Below, in pieces: positions 63,376 to 64,000 of a DNA stretch of 64,000 nucleotides. The position numbers were made by a program, and so were the translations under genes. This DNA is from Lineus longissimus (lineage: Eukaryota > Nemertea > Pilidiophora > Heteronemertea > Lineidae): positions 3,164,001-3,228,000 of the forward strand of contig NC_088324.1 in assembly GCF_910592395.1 (NCBI RefSeq). Reading direction: 5' to 3'. The notes under the pieces were generated by a model. The model saw only the letters and a list, made by a program, of their open reading frames with translations, was not told the origin of the DNA and did not search any database. Each line of letters opens with the position of its first letter. Position 1 is the stretch's first letter.

Positions 63376-64000
63376 TTGAGCATGTTCTCCATTTACCAGC
63401 ATTGTCAGGAACATAAAACTCATGTGCTGTAATATGAAGTATAACGCATAGACCCCAAAACTGACACCCTTGGAAGCTAGATGCTTCGATCATAGTTTCT
63501 ATTGTGAATTTGCGATAGGTGAGACACCGATGGCCTAGTGAACGGAAGGTCGAAGGTTCGAGGGATGCTGGTAACCTCTTTCCGATGCGGCTGTTTGGTT
63601 AGCTGCCAGCTAGTTAAATATAGGGTGCAAACTGCCTTCTCGCCAAGCGCCTGGCATTAGAGATAGAAGTTTGGAAGTGAAGAGTGTCCCATAAGCCAAA
63701 AGCTAGCTGGCCCATTCATTAGGGGTGACACTATAATATCTAACTTTACTTTTTTACTTTTAGTTTCTAGTCAGAGTCCTTCCCCTAGATGCACAAGTGT
63801 CCAAGGTGGATTGGGCAGCATTTGTCTGGGGTTTTTCAAACCAGTCATGACTCAGCCAGCGATATTCTGACCATGTTCGTAATTTTTCCATAGATGAACT
63901 GCATGCCACAGCTGATGAGCTCCAACTACCTGGAGTTTTCTGGTTTTGAGTCACAAGTGTCTCACCTATCACCCTTCACAATCAGTAGAAACATATATAA
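63376..64000. other. NUP188 upstream intron; tRNA-like fragment
   Basis: At about 63,527-63,570 ACCGATGGCCTAGTGAACGG and GAAGGTTCGAGGGATG look like tRNA A and B boxes of a SINE. A 70-codon minus-strand frame at 63,760-63,972 does not resemble NUP188 or any family I recognise. Confidence 0.35.

Noticed and set aside
63013-63423. 136-codon minus-strand frame of 10-residue repeats
   Set aside because: It is a 30-bp minisatellite read in frame; it begins in the intron next to an exon and has no protein family.
63760-63972. Possible further upstream NUP188 exon
   Set aside because: The 70-codon frame does not align with NUP188 and lacks matching splice sites in phase.

Overview
This is a window of an animal nuclear genome, most likely a marine invertebrate bilaterian. 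The evidence is intron-containing genes with GT-AG splice sites, a conserved nucleoporin gene, Tc1, PIF/Harbinger, Ty3/gypsy and LINE elements, tRNA-like SINEs, and many short inverted-repeat elements of kinds common in marine invertebrate genomes. I cannot name the phylum from sequence alone. Nothing looks bacterial or plasmid-borne.

Positions 1-9,200: a probable partial plus-strand gene contributes one good exon with a LamG/concanavalin-like fold (1207-1757) and perhaps an earlier exon. Then come a coding remnant on the minus strand, a ~1.07 kb sequence present twice in tandem and carrying G-rich hairpins (3082-5227), and 3.7 kb without a recognisable gene.

Positions 9,224-16,025: one Tc1/mariner element with ~200 bp terminal inverted repeats (TIRs) and TA flanks. 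It encodes an apparently intact DD34E transposase split by two introns. It carries nested insertions, including a ~1.14 kb element, fold-back repeats, a MITE and a THAP-domain ORF. It landed inside an older repeat. A truncated gypsy 3' end with an LTR (16.7-17.6 kb) and a LINE fragment (18.2-18.7 kb) follow.

Positions 20,353-38,473: nested transposons. A PIF/Harbinger element (20,469-24,219) with an intact two-exon HARBI1-type transposase and a frameshifted Myb-like partner splits a palindromic repeat. A second whole copy of that repeat lies at 28.7-29.0 kb. Between the two copies is a large gene for a transposase-like protein with coiled coils, an RNase H-like core and a Tudor-like C-terminal tail, broken by one stop and one frameshift. 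A second Harbinger element (29.2-37.8 kb) has its transposase gene cut by a Ty3/gypsy element (31,773-37,636; 171 bp LTRs, TAAGT target duplication). That gypsy element is itself interrupted by a near-identical copy of the 1.14 kb element seen in the Tc1.

Positions 38,600-62,970, minus strand: the 3' half of a NUP188 gene in 19 exons. All exon phases join, giving 2,532 nt (843 residues plus stop). The 5' part lies beyond the window. Its introns hold four minisatellites, inverted tandem arrays, SINEs, piggyBac-like and other MITEs, and three more copies of the DR3-bearing element family. Several of these repeats lie within about 25 nt of a splice site. The most striking is a 64-bp minisatellite whose two half-units each carry a copy, or near copy, of the exon's own splice acceptor. 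A MITE next to the stop codon has duplicated a likely poly(A) signal.
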